Origin: Xiphydria camelus
Lineage: Eukaryota > Arthropoda > Insecta > Hymenoptera > Xiphydriidae
NCBI GenBank assembly: GCA_963678675.1
Contig: OY783192.1
Coordinates: 10,697,953-10,761,952 of the forward strand
DNA length: 64,000 nt
Direction of reading: 5' to 3'
Made by a program: the position numbers and the translations under genes. Position 1 is the first letter of the stretch; the number at the start of each line of letters is the position of its first letter. Of the stretch, positions 1 through 11,095 are shown in pieces. Under the pieces are notes generated by a model. It was not told the origin of the DNA. It did not search any database and worked only from the letters and a program-made list of their open reading frames with translations.

Positions 1-1691
1 ACTATCTCCAAGAAGAAGTTCGCTGAGAACGTTTTTCTCGTACATTCATTTTAATTTTTCAATCACCCCTTGATCCATTGGCTGCATTATCGCTGTGACA
101 TTTGGGGGAAAGAAATCAACGACGAAACCAAGATAAGCAGCAATGCACTCTGGTGATAGCTTGTGCGAAGGCGCGTTGTCAACCAGCAAAACGACTTTTC
201 CGCTTCTGCCCGTACGTCGCTGCTCCTCTTGAACTTCCGGTACAAAGCACTCTGTAAACCATTCTTCAAACAACTCCCGATCCATCCAACTACTTTTTTG
301 ATTTTTGTAAATTATGGGTAAAGTAGTCACATGTTTGAAGCAGCGGAGGTTCTTGGATTTCCCTATGACTAGGATTTTCAATTTATGGGTTCCCGTTGCA
401 TTAGCGCAGAGCATGATAGTGATGCGATCCTTCATCACTTTCCGACCTCGTGCAGTCTGCTCAGACTGACTTTTAAGTGTTTTGTTAGGCAGTGACTTCC
501 ACTGCAAGCCACTCTCATCGGCGTTATAAATATTTTCGGGATCGTATCCTTTTTCTTCCATTTCCGCAGTAAAACGACGAAGAAATTGTTGGCCAGCTTT
601 GACATCACTTGAGAGGCTTTCTCCTTGAATACTTAATTGACGAATCCCATGTCGCTCTTTAAATCTGTAATGCAAAATATCAAAGTTGAATTTTTCACGG
701 TTTTCTTGAATCTCATCAGTACAAAAATAATCATAATTCAAAGCCGAAATAGATCAGATACAATACATACAATAGTTTTTTTTATTGTTATTCAATCTAA
801 GCAACTTATATTGATCAAAGAGAAGCTATAAGATATCATTCAAGTAACATTATTTCTAGTAGAAAGTTAAACGCAGACTGTTTTTTATAAACCAGGCTTC
901 AAGTTTGTTTTAATTTTTTTTTCATGCATACAATACGCAAAAGATTTGTCAGAGGGATAATGAAATAACTATTTCAAACTATCTTGTAAGGAATTTCATT
1001 ATTCAAAGCTTTCGCTGTTTTGGATAAAGAAATTGAAAATTTTCATTGACAAATCTCTCATCGCTAGAGTTAAACATAACATTTAGCTACTGCGTCTCTA
1101 GTGTTTTCACAGCGAAACTACAGATCTTGAATTTTCAGATCAGTGAATAAGTTCTGCAGTCTTCATTTCACTATACGTATGGCATCAAATGAAGCTTTAG
1201 AGTGTAACATATTTGTCAATAATTGCTAGTTAATTGAAATTGCACAAAAATTATCTACATCCATGGGACTTCACGGCTTTTAAAATAATTCTTACCTCCA
1301 CAGCCAACCGTTACTGGCTTGAAAATTCTCAGGACCTTTGAGCATGCGATTGATTTAAATCGCTTTCATTTGCAGGATTGGCCGGCTCTCCTAGTAAACG
1401 TTTCTGATGAAACCATTTGAATAATGCAGCATCGAGAGGCTGGTTTTCCATGTTGTTCATTCGTTTCTTCTTGAATGAACCTTCCTTATCAGTTATTATT
1501 GAGCCATATTCCTCCAGTTCTTTATTTTTGCCTTTAATGCAACAAATAGTTGGATGGGTGACGTTATACTCAGCAGACAGTTTCGTCACTGATTCTCCTT
1601 TCTTCAGCCGAGCTAAAATTCCTAATTTTTCAGAAAAATCTAGTCGCCGGTAATTAGGATTTTTGCTTAGAGCGATTTTTTTTAAACAATG
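1..1691 (-). pseudogene. Tigger/jerky-like DDE transposase, spliced, degenerate
   Basis: The protein would bind the element ends and catalyse cut-and-paste transposition. Reading leftwards, exon sequence from about 1691 gives an N-terminal helix-turn-helix region (motif GILARLKKGESVTKLSAEY) and then the jerky hallmark NGWLWR, split by an intron. Donor GTAAGA starts at 1295 and the acceptor AG ends at 665, rejoining in frame to FKERHGIR. The catalytic region shows YNADESGL, VLLVDNAPSH and FFPPNVTAIMQPMDQGV, holding all three acidic residues. Lesions: a frameshift or small deletion near 1330, and an in-frame TGA at 46-48 where relatives have a sense codon; coding continues beyond it (MYEKNVLSELLL). 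CGA to TGA is the simplest explanation. No starting ATG was found upstream of 1650. Confidence 0.85.
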
Positions 1692-2018
1692 CTGAAAATA
1701 ATAATTTCAAGGTTAAAATTTCGTTGTAAACAAGAACGAAAGTTACTGTTTAACTAAGTTAAGAACTAAGTTAAGAGAAAGTTACTTTTTATATATACGA
1801 TATCCACGATGTTATACGATGTTGTCGCGGTTTTGTTTACAAAATCTCATACCGGCACGAGCGAACACGGGGTCTGCAGTCACGGCACTACACGAGTGTT
1901 AAGGAAGGGGAATGGTGGGGATAGCAGTCGATCGACTACAGCCGGTTCTGGCTCGCGATTGGTACTTCAGATAGCATACATTGTCTTCCTATTACGTACG
2001 CTATGAGAGGTTCCACTG
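1..2018 (-). mobile_element. Tigger/pogo-type DNA transposon, left part outside the window
   Basis: The right end is a terminal inverted repeat that reads CAGTGGAACCTCTCATAGCG on the minus strand, starting at 2018, with a TA dinucleotide at 2019-2020, as expected for the Tc1/mariner/pogo superfamily. Inside it on the minus strand is a CENP-B-like DNA-binding region followed by a DDE domain with Tigger/jerky motifs. The other end lies beyond position 1, so length and the second TSD cannot be checked. About 300 bp between the TIR and the first recognisable codons (1700-2010) holds no ORF of note and probably contains the promoter and 5' exon. Confidence 0.85.
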
Positions 2019-2020
2019 TA

Positions 2021-2715
2021 TAAATATCACAGGTTCAATAGAAGAAACGTCCACCTTGGTTTCAGTATTCTCTCACCCCCAGCGCTTCAGTCGCTTCTGG
2101 TATCCCCTCCAACCAAACGCTCGGAGCGAATACGACCCACGCTGAACTTTCCGTTCAGGCCACTTGGAATTCTCATTGAAAAACGAAGAATTCTTTAAAA
2201 ATTTATTGTCGAGTCAAATATAGGCATCTTACATCACGTATACCGCGTTAATAATAATTAAAAAATTTTATTGTTAAAAATAATAAATGAAATAATAATT
2301 AATTATTAATAATTGACAATAAAATGATTAATTAAATTTTTATTGTTATTAATAATAATAACAATAAACAATTAATTTATTGCTTCGTTGTCTAATGCAT
2401 ATTAAAATGTATACCCTTTTCTTGCTAATTATGGCTTTGTACTATTGAAAAATTGTAAGGTGTACGTCAAAAACGAGTTTATTTAATCGTAAAAGTGTGG
2501 GTCGTATACGCCCCACCCGGCCTGAACGGAAAGTGTTCAAAAATCGGTCCGGCACGGAACGTGTTAAAATCTGCTTCCTCAAGATAGTTTTAAAACGTTT
2601 TATTTTATTTCTTAATTTGGGTCAAAGAAGGACCCCAGGGCCAAAGTAGCCCGCATTGACGGTAATATTTTTGTATTATAGAACTTTTTTTTCACAGCAA
2701 TCAAAAATGATATAA
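2021..2715. other. AT-rich spacer with a rearranged inverted motif pair
   Basis: No gene seen. ACTTTCCGTTCAGGCC at about 2146-2161 recurs inverted as GGCCTGAACGGAAAGT at about 2519-2534, and TACGACCCAC at about 2129 recurs inverted near 2497, but the two motifs are in swapped order, so this is not a simple hairpin. It may be a decayed MITE. The middle (2250-2400) is almost pure AT. Confidence 0.4.
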
Positions 2716-5700
2716 GAGTCAAGCCATGTCAAGTCGGACTCGAAATTTCCACTAAATCGCGGATTTCGGAAATAATAACTCTATTGCGAAGGGAATATTG
2801 CACTTACGTTACCGAATTAATATTTCATGAAAATTCCGTTATTTGTTAATGTTATTAACAATCAAACTTTGAAGCGCGATTGAAATGAAAAATCGTTTTC
2901 TCTTAAACTACTTTAGACATTTACTTGAAGTTTTGCACATTGGTAGAGCAATGTTTACTCTATCGAATAAATATTTGCTTGAGGTGAAATTGTTTAAAAA
3001 AATGTATTTTGCATTAATTTTTTTAAAACAATTGCAATTTTTCATGCGTTCTTCACGCTATAAAAAAATGGAACTTACATCAATTCATGCGACAAACGTT
3101 GGCCTTTTATAATCTGCAAAGAGAAGTTTGTACTTTTTCTCCATTAAGGAGATACGAAATTTTTTGTTACGCGGTGCGCTCGCTGATCGCGCGGCGCACT
3201 CCGCTACTGGCGTCCGCGGTAACTTGCTGGCCGCGCAAACTTGAGCAACAAGCGCGTTTGAGCTTGCATGAACATGATTTTCCGAGTCTGGCAAACATAG
3301 ACAGTTTTCTTGTCAGTTTGCTGATGGTGCTCGTGCGGTATGCTTGCTTAGAAACTATTCGGTGTTTCAATATCATTAAGTGAAAATGGTTCGACCGAAG
3401 GAATGTTGTAATCCTTTGAAAAAGAAAGGTCATAATTGTGTTCGTCATAAGTTGTTCCTCGTTACTGCCAAGTGGAATAAAAAATTCGAAGAATACATTG
3501 ATCGATATATTTGTTAGATATGTCGTAAGGACATGTATAATGATGTTAAAATTGCTTCAAATGTAGAAAACGAAGACCCAAGCACGAAGTGAGTACTAAT
3601 TATTTTTATATTTTATTGTATAATTAATTGCTATACTGTAACACCTTCATTAATAGTGAACCACAAATAAACTTCCAAGTAATTATTACTGTTCAAAGCC
3701 AATATTTACATTCAGTTAAAAATTCAATTCGTCCCCTATAATATTCAAATATTAAAGATAAACATAATAACAAGCTGATTTTTCATTTGTTCCGATGTTT
3801 AACTAACATTTCGAAACTAAATTAACAAGATGGGTAACTTAAAAAACATCAGAAATAAATTGTAAAACTTAATGATAAAATCAACTATAAATTTTGAAAA
3901 AACGTAGTGGCAAAAAACAATTTCGACGTTGTTATTTTTCCAGCGCTTACCAAAAAGAAGAAAGCGAACTGTCGATTGACTTATCTGATTCCGAAGTAGA
4001 TTGTTATGATGATCCAAATTTTGAATCCGAGGGTGTTGAACATAGTCTCAAATTAGAGAAAGTGAATCATACGCTACAAGATCTTGGTGAACCACCGATA
4101 AAGAAGAAACTTTTTTCAAAATTACATGATAAAAATATCAAAGAAATCATCGCAGACGTTATTGATGTGGAGGGAAAAAAGGGGAATGCCAACGTAAATG
4201 GTCAAAAAGGAGAAAAGAAGTCAGATTTAGCATTCGTGAAAAATATTAAGGACGCCTTATGCGAAAAAAACAAAATTCAAGATAAAATTCAAGTTTTGAC
4301 AACGATTCCAGATGACTGGACTATAAAAAAATTCGTGACACATTTTCTGTTTCGAAAGGAATTGCATCTACAGCTAAAAAACTGAAAAAGAAAAGTGGAT
4401 TCGCATCTGTGCCTGCTAACAAACGCGGAAAAAGAATTTCTGACTCTACTGTTGAAAAAGTGCGTAATTTTTATTTGTCCGATTTTTCAAGCAGGTTGTT
4501 GCCTGGAATTAAAGACTGCAAAACTGTAGTTAAAGACGGCGAAAAGATGAAGGCCCAAAAAAGATTAGTATTATTTAATTTGTCTGATTTACACGAACAA
4601 TTCACGAAAGAATATCCCGAGACACCAATTGGTCTATCAAAATTCAAAGATCTAAGGCCTCGTGAATGCATTTTGGCTGGCCAAAGTGGAACGCATAATG
4701 TTTGCGTCTGCAAAATGCACCAAAATGTGGCTCTGAAAATTTATGGGATCAAGCGGGAACTCAAAAAGCGTACCATTGCTTTCAATGAGTCTATGGGCGA
4801 TTTTATCAAGAATTCCGTGTGCAAACTTCCAACGACGAATTGTTTTTTGCATGATTGCAAAAAATGTCCTGGAGCAGTAACAGTCATGCAGAAATTGGAA
4901 CAAATATTAACTATAAATAACGTTCCAGAAATTACATTTACTCAATGGATTAAAACTGACAGGTAATTACAACAAATTTTGCTGTACTCTTTCATATCTT
5001 CATTAATAAAAACTGCTTATTACAGATGCGATATCGTGCAGATAACAGAAAAAACAGAAAAGTTTTTGGAAGCGCTTGTCATTGATTTGTCTTCAGTCTT
5101 GAAGTACGACTTTTTATCGAAAAAACAAGCAGCTTATTTTGTTGAAACAAAAAGTACAGTAAGTGACGGCGAATTCGTTATCTGCTTAGGCTTTGCCGAA
5201 AACTACACGTTTGAAATCCAAGATGCAATCCAGTCCCATCATTGGTCAAATACCCAAGCAACTCTTCACCCATATGTAGTGTATTATCGTGCAGATGGCA
5301 AAGACAAGCACTTGAATTTTGTTATAATTTCAGAAAAATTAAATCATGATGGAAATTCTGTTCATCTATTTAACACAAGACTTGTGCAGTATTTGAAAAA
5401 AAAATTCGGATCTATAGAAGCGTGAAAAAATTTTTTTACTTCTCTGATCGCTGGATCGCAATACAAAAACAAATTTAATTTTTTGAATCTTCTTTATCAC
5501 AAAAAAGACTTTGGAATCGAAGCCGAGTGGAATTTTTTCGCTACGTCCCACGGCAAAGGAGCTTGTGATGGGATAGGGGGTCTGTAAAAAGGCTGGCACA
5601 TAAAGCAAGTATGCAGCGTGTGACGAGTGACCATATACGTAATTCTCAAGCTCTTTTCGAATGGGCAAAAAATGCTTTCAAAAATATAGATTTCCAATTC

Positions 5701-6800
5701 TGCTCACAAGTTGATCATGATACCCATGAAAAAAAATTTAGGAAGCGCATGAGTAAAGCAATTGCGATCAAGAACACGCGGCAATATCATCATTATCAAC
5801 CTGCGACTCAAAAACAGATCCAATGTAACATTTTTTCGACAGATGTATCTTCTTCGAGGAGTACAATTACTCATTGAACGTCCAAAAAGTACAGTACAAA
5901 AATTTTCTACAACAGAAAATTATTTTGAAACAGAAATTACCTCTCTTGTGTGTACTGACTTTCTGTCGACGTTGTAAAATAGATATAGATATTACAGTTT
6001 GTATTACTTGTGAAAACAATTTCACTTTTCATATTTCTAATTGCAATATGTCAAAAGAATTATGGATGGATATGAATTAATAAAAGTGTACTTGAAGTTA
6101 AAGTAAAGGTATTTAATTTGAAATACATAAAATGTTCCTGTTTCATTGATATGTATGATCTCATATCGTGTTGTAAATTATGCGAAATAAAGAATTAGAT
6201 TACTGATAAACCTTAATTTTTAAGTTGTCAATTTTTTAAATTTTTCTAAAAAATCGCACAATCTTATTTATATTCAGTGCTTTACGTGCTACGTTGTAAA
6301 GATATATAGTAGCGGAGCGCGCCGCTCGATCAGCAAGCGCACCGCGTGACAAAAAATTTCATATTTCCGGAATGGAGAAAAAGTACAAAGTTCTCTTTGC
6401 ATATTATAAAAGGCCAACGTTTGCCGCATGAATTGATGTAAGTTCCATTTTTTTATAGCGTGAAGAACGCATGAAAAATTGCAATTGTTTTAAAAAAATT
6501 AATGCAAAACACATTTTTTAAAACAATTTCACCTCCAGCAAATTTGTATTCGATAGAGTGAACATTGCTCTATCAGTGTGCAAAATTTCAAGTAAATGTC
6601 TAAAGTAGTCTAAGAGAAAACGATTTTTCATTTCAATCGCGCTTCAAAGTTTGATTGTTAATAACATTAACAAATAACGGAATTTTCACGAAATATTAAT
6701 TCGGTAACGTAAGTGCAATATTCCCTTCGCAATAGAGTTATTATTTCCGAAATCCGCGATTTAGTGGAAATTTCGAGTCCGACTTGACATGGCTTGACTC
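2716..6800 (+). mobile_element. Long-TIR DNA transposon, 4-bp TSD, superfamily uncertain
   Basis: Left and right arms of roughly 500 bp are inverted copies: GAGTCAAGCCATGTCAAGTC begins at 2716 and its complement ends at 6800. The flanking bases are ATAA on both sides (2712-2715 and 6801-6804), a 4-bp target-site duplication. The arms stay similar to about 3220 and 6300, where both carry a GC-rich patch (GCGCACCGCG). Between the arms lies a plus-strand spliced transposase pseudogene. A 4-bp TSD together with GAG termini would fit a Sola-type element, but I name that only as a possibility. Confidence 0.85.
3386..6080 (+). pseudogene. Transposase of the long-TIR element, multi-exon, broken
   Basis: Probable catalytic protein of the surrounding element. 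Exon 1 (3386-3588) opens with MVRPKECCNPLKKKGHNC, a Cys/His-rich start, then hits TAG at 3515 inside a YIC-x-ICR zinc-finger-like motif. Donor GT at 3589 and acceptor ending at 3943 join in phase. Exon 2 carries LRPRECILAGQSGTHNVCVC and a Cys cluster (NCFLHDCKKCPG), ends at donor 4963, and rejoins at about 5026 (RCDIVQITE). The catalytic part shows CLGFAENYTF, where relatives as I recall them have Asp in place of Gly, then YFSD, QYKNKFNFLNLLYH and FFATSHGKGACDGIGG. Frame breaks lie near 4340 (one T lost from a T run), 5422, 5447, 5580 and 5850. Same architecture occurs in uncharacterised proteins of many animals; function is inferred from context. Confidence 0.75.
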
Positions 6801-6804
6801 ATAA

Positions 6805-7087
6805 ATGATGCAATAACGTTGACCGGTAAATTTTCTAACCTCTATTTTCTCACCTGATGCGTGAACATTGAATTTAATTCACATTTAGTGGCACCTCTGC
6901 GATTCCAGGCTTGCCGCGAACGCCAAATACGAAAATTCGTAGCGGACTCTTATCGAGCGAAACGAAAGTAAGAAATCGTTTGAGGGGAGTGACGCAAGAA
7001 GTGGGGGAAGGCCATTTCTCAGAATGCGCCTCTCCTACAGCCCCTGCACCGGCCTCTTAACGAGAGTTGACTGTACATGCAGAATAA
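6805..7087. other. Spacer, no gene seen
   Basis: Unremarkable sequence between two elements; a GC-richer patch at about 6890-7075 has no coding signal that I recognise. Confidence 0.4.
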
Positions 7088-7213
7088 GGGCCGGTTTTAC
7101 CAACACGGTATAAACGCGGTATAGCGCTATACTGAGAATAACCAGCAATAAGCCTTATGGTTATTCTCAGTATAGCGCTATACCGCGTTTATACCTGTTG
7201 GTAAAACCGGCCC
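7088..7213. mobile_element. Palindromic MITE, PIF/Harbinger-type, copy 1
   Basis: A near-perfect palindrome of 126 bp with ends GGGCCGGTTTTACCAACA, flanked by TAA on both sides (7085-7087 and 7214-7216). A 3-bp TWA duplication is typical of PIF/Harbinger. A second copy sits at 38164-38289 with its central loop in the opposite orientation. Confidence 0.85.
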
Positions 7214-7216
7214 TAA

Positions 7217-7552
7217 GCTAGATAAATTTGGCATACAATTTTGGTTGGCGTCTTATGTGAAAAGCAAAGATGTTCTGTATAGGTTTCCGTACTTAGGGAA
7301 AGATAAAATGAGACCGATATCAATTTCATTGAGTGAGTGTTGTTTTGAAGCTGGTTGAATAATTTACTGGCAGCAGCGGAACTGTTACCACCGACAATTT
7401 TTTCACAAGTTCTTCCCTGGCAACAAAGCTTTTGCAAAAAGAAACTTCTTTATTTGGAACTATCCGTCAAAATAAGAGAGAATTGCAAAAATCTGCAAAA
7501 ATACAAAAGGATAAAATGGAACGCTTAACAACGCAGTTTTATGTATCGAATA
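7217..7552. other. Spacer, no gene seen
   Basis: Contains short minus-strand reading frames without recognisable domains. It ends at the terminal repeat of the nested element that starts at about 7553. Confidence 0.35.
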
Positions 7553-7607
7553 ACTGAGGGGTTCCGTTCCAAAACTCGCCTTGTCCAGTTTATATAAAAT
7601 AGATATT

Positions 7608-7701
7608 TTCGTTATAAGGGCGTGAAGCGCCGTTTTTAACGAGTGTGAAGTTACCACACCACCACACGAGTTAAAACGACGCGAAACGCCCTTATAACGA
7701 A
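7608..7701. repeat. Long hairpin
   Basis: TTCGTTATAAGGGCG at the left reappears inverted at the right, with about 39-bp arms and a 15-bp loop, giving a strong stem. A weaker second palindrome (about 7709-7789, arms with GTCACT) follows directly. Both look like palindromic MITEs or fold-back debris. Confidence 0.6.
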
Positions 7702-7820
7702 TTATATTTTTTGTCACTAAGTGTGAAATACGAGGTTGATGGGGTTGAGGACGCCCGTGAAACCGAGTTTTACGCACTGAGTGACGAAAAATTAGATAGC
7801 GGTTTCTATGGCATCTATTA

Positions 7821-8349
7821 GAGAGTTTTTGGACTGCTAAACTGCACGTCCTGGTTTTCGGTTATCGGTTATTGTGAGCATGCGCAGATTTATTCCCTTA
7901 ACGTTAACACCATCTTGTTGAAATTAGTTTTTGATCCTGAAGAAGGCGTTACGTATAACGTAAGTGTAGCGGACTACACTATAAGGCGCGTTCGTATAGG
8001 CACGCCCGGCAGCGGCGACCCTCGGAGACGCGACCGCTTTATTTCACTTACAACGCTTACAACTGTCATCGACATAGAGATATAAGTCATCGGTCGGGCA
8101 CGTGCCGCTTTTCTCTAGACCTCCAGACTCGGTCTTTCTTCTGACGCCATTGGTCCTTCTCCCTGTTCCCTAGGCGCACTCTAGCGACAGTGCATTTCCG
8201 TTATCGCTTATTAAGCGTACCCTATTCTCCGTCTAATAAGGTATCACGTTATCGTTTAATAGCGTAATCGGTTATTATGAAGCCACTGCGCATGCTCAAC
8301 ATAACGTTTTACGTTCAACGTTCTAAAATTAAGGAGCTCAAAAACTCCC
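7821..8349. mobile_element. TA-flanked MITE of about 530 bp
   Basis: Imperfect TIRs GAGAGTTTTTGGACT and, at the other end inverted, GGGAGTTTTTGAGCT. Further in, TGAGCATGCGCAG at about 7877 recurs inverted at about 8286. TA lies on both sides (7819-7820, 8350-8351). No coding remnant recognised. Confidence 0.55.
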
Positions 8350-8448
8350 TAGTAATAGTCATTTATGCGTTAAGCCACCTACGGCGTGATTCATATAGAA
8401 CTGGCGCGTGGTGGTGGCGTGGAACGGGCATGTGCCACTTGCATTTAA

Positions 8449-9417
8449 GGTATTTCTATGGTTTTGCGTTTTTTTACGAATCTCATGAAATTTTGCGAAT
8501 CAAAAGACTGAAATATTACCCATCGATTCCCAAATTTTCAAAATGCTGAGCTATGTAGTTTAAAAGAAAATGTTAATTCGAAGTAGCATTTTCTACACTG
8601 ACTTTTAATGGCTAACATGTAGAAGGACGGTATCTCAGTGACGTTTTGAGTTATAACTACAGAACCAATCTTACAATGTTAAAAAAAACTAACGGCGAAT
8701 AAAATGATATTGTAGGATTATGTTCACAAAAACTGGAAGTGCTGAGCCATATAGTTTCAGAGAAATTATAACTTAAAAACTGAGATTTTTCTTGAAACGC
8801 AAAGTGGTAGGGACGAGTAACGGTGATATGGCAACAGTGCGTACAGTTGATTTAGCCCTCTCATGTGACTATGGCACTCAGTAATACTTTTGCTACCGGA
8901 GAGGGGATAGCCAGTGGCACGGCGCGGCAACCCCCACTACGGCACGTAGTGGCAGGCACGTAGCGGTATATTCAATGAAAAATATTAAGCATCACATTAA
9001 TCATCACTTTTACCAAGATTTATCCCAAAAAATTACGTATTAAAAAGTTGAAATATGTCTAAAAGATATTAAAGAGTGTAATAAAAAATCTAAAACTTTA
9101 GTCCAAATTTTGTCGTTCTTGCACTAAAATTTGAATTCCTATAATGGATACGCTCCTGAAACGCGCGGTCACATGCCAATACGGAGAGCGCTGCACTGTC
9201 TACAACTGACTAAGGAGAGAGAAGCACTGTTGCCACGATTATTGGGCCAGGCAGTGTATATGTCTGAGATACATTTGTGACAGGAGGTCTCTGTGTAGCA
9301 AGGAGCCCAGAGTACAGTTTACTCAAAAGTTTCATTCGTGCGTAATACAGTTTGTGATCAGTTGTACTAAGTCCTGAAGCAAAAACTTTTGAATACGACT
9401 GTCACCATAGAAATACC
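8449..9417. mobile_element. TTAA-flanked non-autonomous element, copy A
   Basis: TIR GGTATTTCTATGGT at the left and its complement at the right, with TTAA at 8445-8448 and 9418-9421. A full second copy (990 bp, opposite orientation) lies at 38567-39556. TTAA targets point to the piggyBac or Kolobok superfamilies. No ORF above 90 aa and no transposase motif, so it is non-autonomous. Confidence 0.8.
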
Positions 9418-9983
9418 TTAAAGGTGCGTTTATAAATATATTTGGCATTCGGCGAATGCCGAGCACGTGCTCGCCGATGTCAACGAGGCTTTAAGTTCGA
9501 GCCCGAACATTCGGCATTTGGCGAATACCGAGCGACCGCTCGGTGAATGCCGAGCAACAGCTCTATTCACCAAACGCCGAGTAGTATGGACTCGGAAGGT
9601 CGGTTCTTAAAATGCATGGAAGTTTCGGAGTTATTTGCAAAAGTCGAGAGAGCATCCTGAACGAATACTTCGGATGCAGCGTTTACACATTGCTTCTTTA
9701 GTTATAGCTGAATGTTATTCCCCTACGCGCATCGATGTAATATTACAAGTACATTTCTCAATTTTTATAATAGCAATGTTCCATCGCACCTTAAGCGGAC
9801 ATCTATATCGGTTCTTACCGTTCATTATCATCGCGATAATTAAATTTAGATTTAATCCCGCCATCGATCGCAATGGCGAGACAAGCGGTATGTTTCGGTG
9901 AATCTAGGCTGTTATTGAGCTCGCAGCCCCGTCAATCTTTCCTGGAAAGGTTAATTATCGGACGTCGCAATTAACGACTCGCG

Positions 9984-10394
9984 ATGAGCCGCTTTCCGCA
10001 ATATCCATACGTTCAGGTAGAAGGAGACGCTACCGGCGACATTGATACATCCTTTCATAGTGAGTGGAGTAAAGCACGAATAGCGAAGGATGAACAAAAT
10101 ATTCACAATTTGATTTTGTCCTTAACAGGTTGCAACATATTGAATATCGATGTAGATCTCGGTCTTCGCAATATTTACATCGAAGCTCTTGCAGATGAAA
10201 ACGCTGTAAATTGTTTGCTGAATTTAAAAGAAACTAGAGAATCGATGATAAAAGAGTACCAAACTGAACGGTTTGAATTAAATAAGAAATACGTTTTTGA
10301 TCCACTAGTAAGAAAACCAATTTATAATTTTAATTATAAACCCACCAAAGAAAAGCAATCTACAAGTAAAAAGAGTAGAAATCATAATCATTAA
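9984..10394 (+). CDS. Hypothetical protein, 136 aa, inside a PIF/Harbinger-type element
   Basis: Not recognised. The frame runs from ATG to stop without interruption. The product is acidic and helical in its first two thirds (motifs DEQNIHNLILSLTGCN, NIYIEALADENAVNCLLNLK), then basic and proline-containing (FDPLVRKPIYNFNYKP) with a Lys/Ser/His-rich tail (KKSRNHNH). No signal peptide, membrane segment or catalytic motif is visible. A second frame of 61 aa (10417-10602) starts 20 bp downstream and could be a further exon or unrelated. Codon use does not betray TE coding, and the flanking element has no transposase, so this may be a captured host gene fragment or simply chance ORF; the sequence alone does not settle it. 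Confidence 0.35.
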   Translation: MSRFPQYPYVQVEGDATGDIDTSFHSEWSKARIAKDEQNIHNLILSLTGCNILNIDVDLGLRNIYIEALADENAVNCLLNLKETRESMIKEYQTERFELNKKYVFDPLVRKPIYNFNYKPTKEKQSTSKKSRNHNH

Positions 10395-10866
10395 TGCTAC
10401 ATTTCAACACTCATTTATGGTGGCATCACAACGTGAACTTGTTCTGAGACAGTTCCTATCGCATGAAATACTTGATTACCCTACATATCTCTTTGACCAC
10501 GAAGGGGTTCTACAGGAAAAGTACGAAATCAGCATTAATAATCGAAATTCAAAAAGTACATGCATGTGGAAACAGCACTTTTCAGGAAATAATAAAATCT
10601 AATTCACAAAAGTTTGTATTTTCGATGGAATGTCACTAGTGCATATAATTCAATTTCAAAAATATAATACTTTCTGAGATTTTGCCACTGCATATTTCAA
10701 ACTTATACAGAATCTTTCATAGTAGCCTAGAGTCGCGGATATAGACCGCCTGCTTTGTAATTGTGACCGACGGTGGGATTAACTCTAGATTGGCGATTAT
10801 AATGAAGTGGTAGGAGTTTACGACTATTCGTTTGCTTTGATGTGCCACGAAAGACCGACAAACTAC

Positions 10867-11095
10867 GGGAACGGCGAACATTCGGACGAGCACTACATTT
10901 GGCCATCGTCAAACAGCGAGTAACCCGTTTACACATTCGGCATTCGCCGAGCAGTCGCTCGGTATTCGCCGAATGCCGAATGTCTAACCATACATTTTGG
11001 TTACGGGAACGTCGAATTTTCGGACGAGCACTACATTTGGCCATCGGCAAACAGCGAGCAACCCGTTTACACATTCGGCATTCGCCGAGCATTCG
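10867..11095. repeat. Tandem duplication, unit about 130 bp
   Basis: The stretch beginning near 10867 (CGGACGAGCACTACATTTGG) repeats near 11021, each copy running on into ACCCGTTTACACATTCGGC. It lies in the right subterminal region of the 9422-11165 element. Confidence 0.6.

Noticed and set aside
3085..3448. Overlapping ORFs of 69-98 aa on both strands
   Set aside because: They lie in and beside the terminal inverted repeat of the 2716-6800 element and show no domain.
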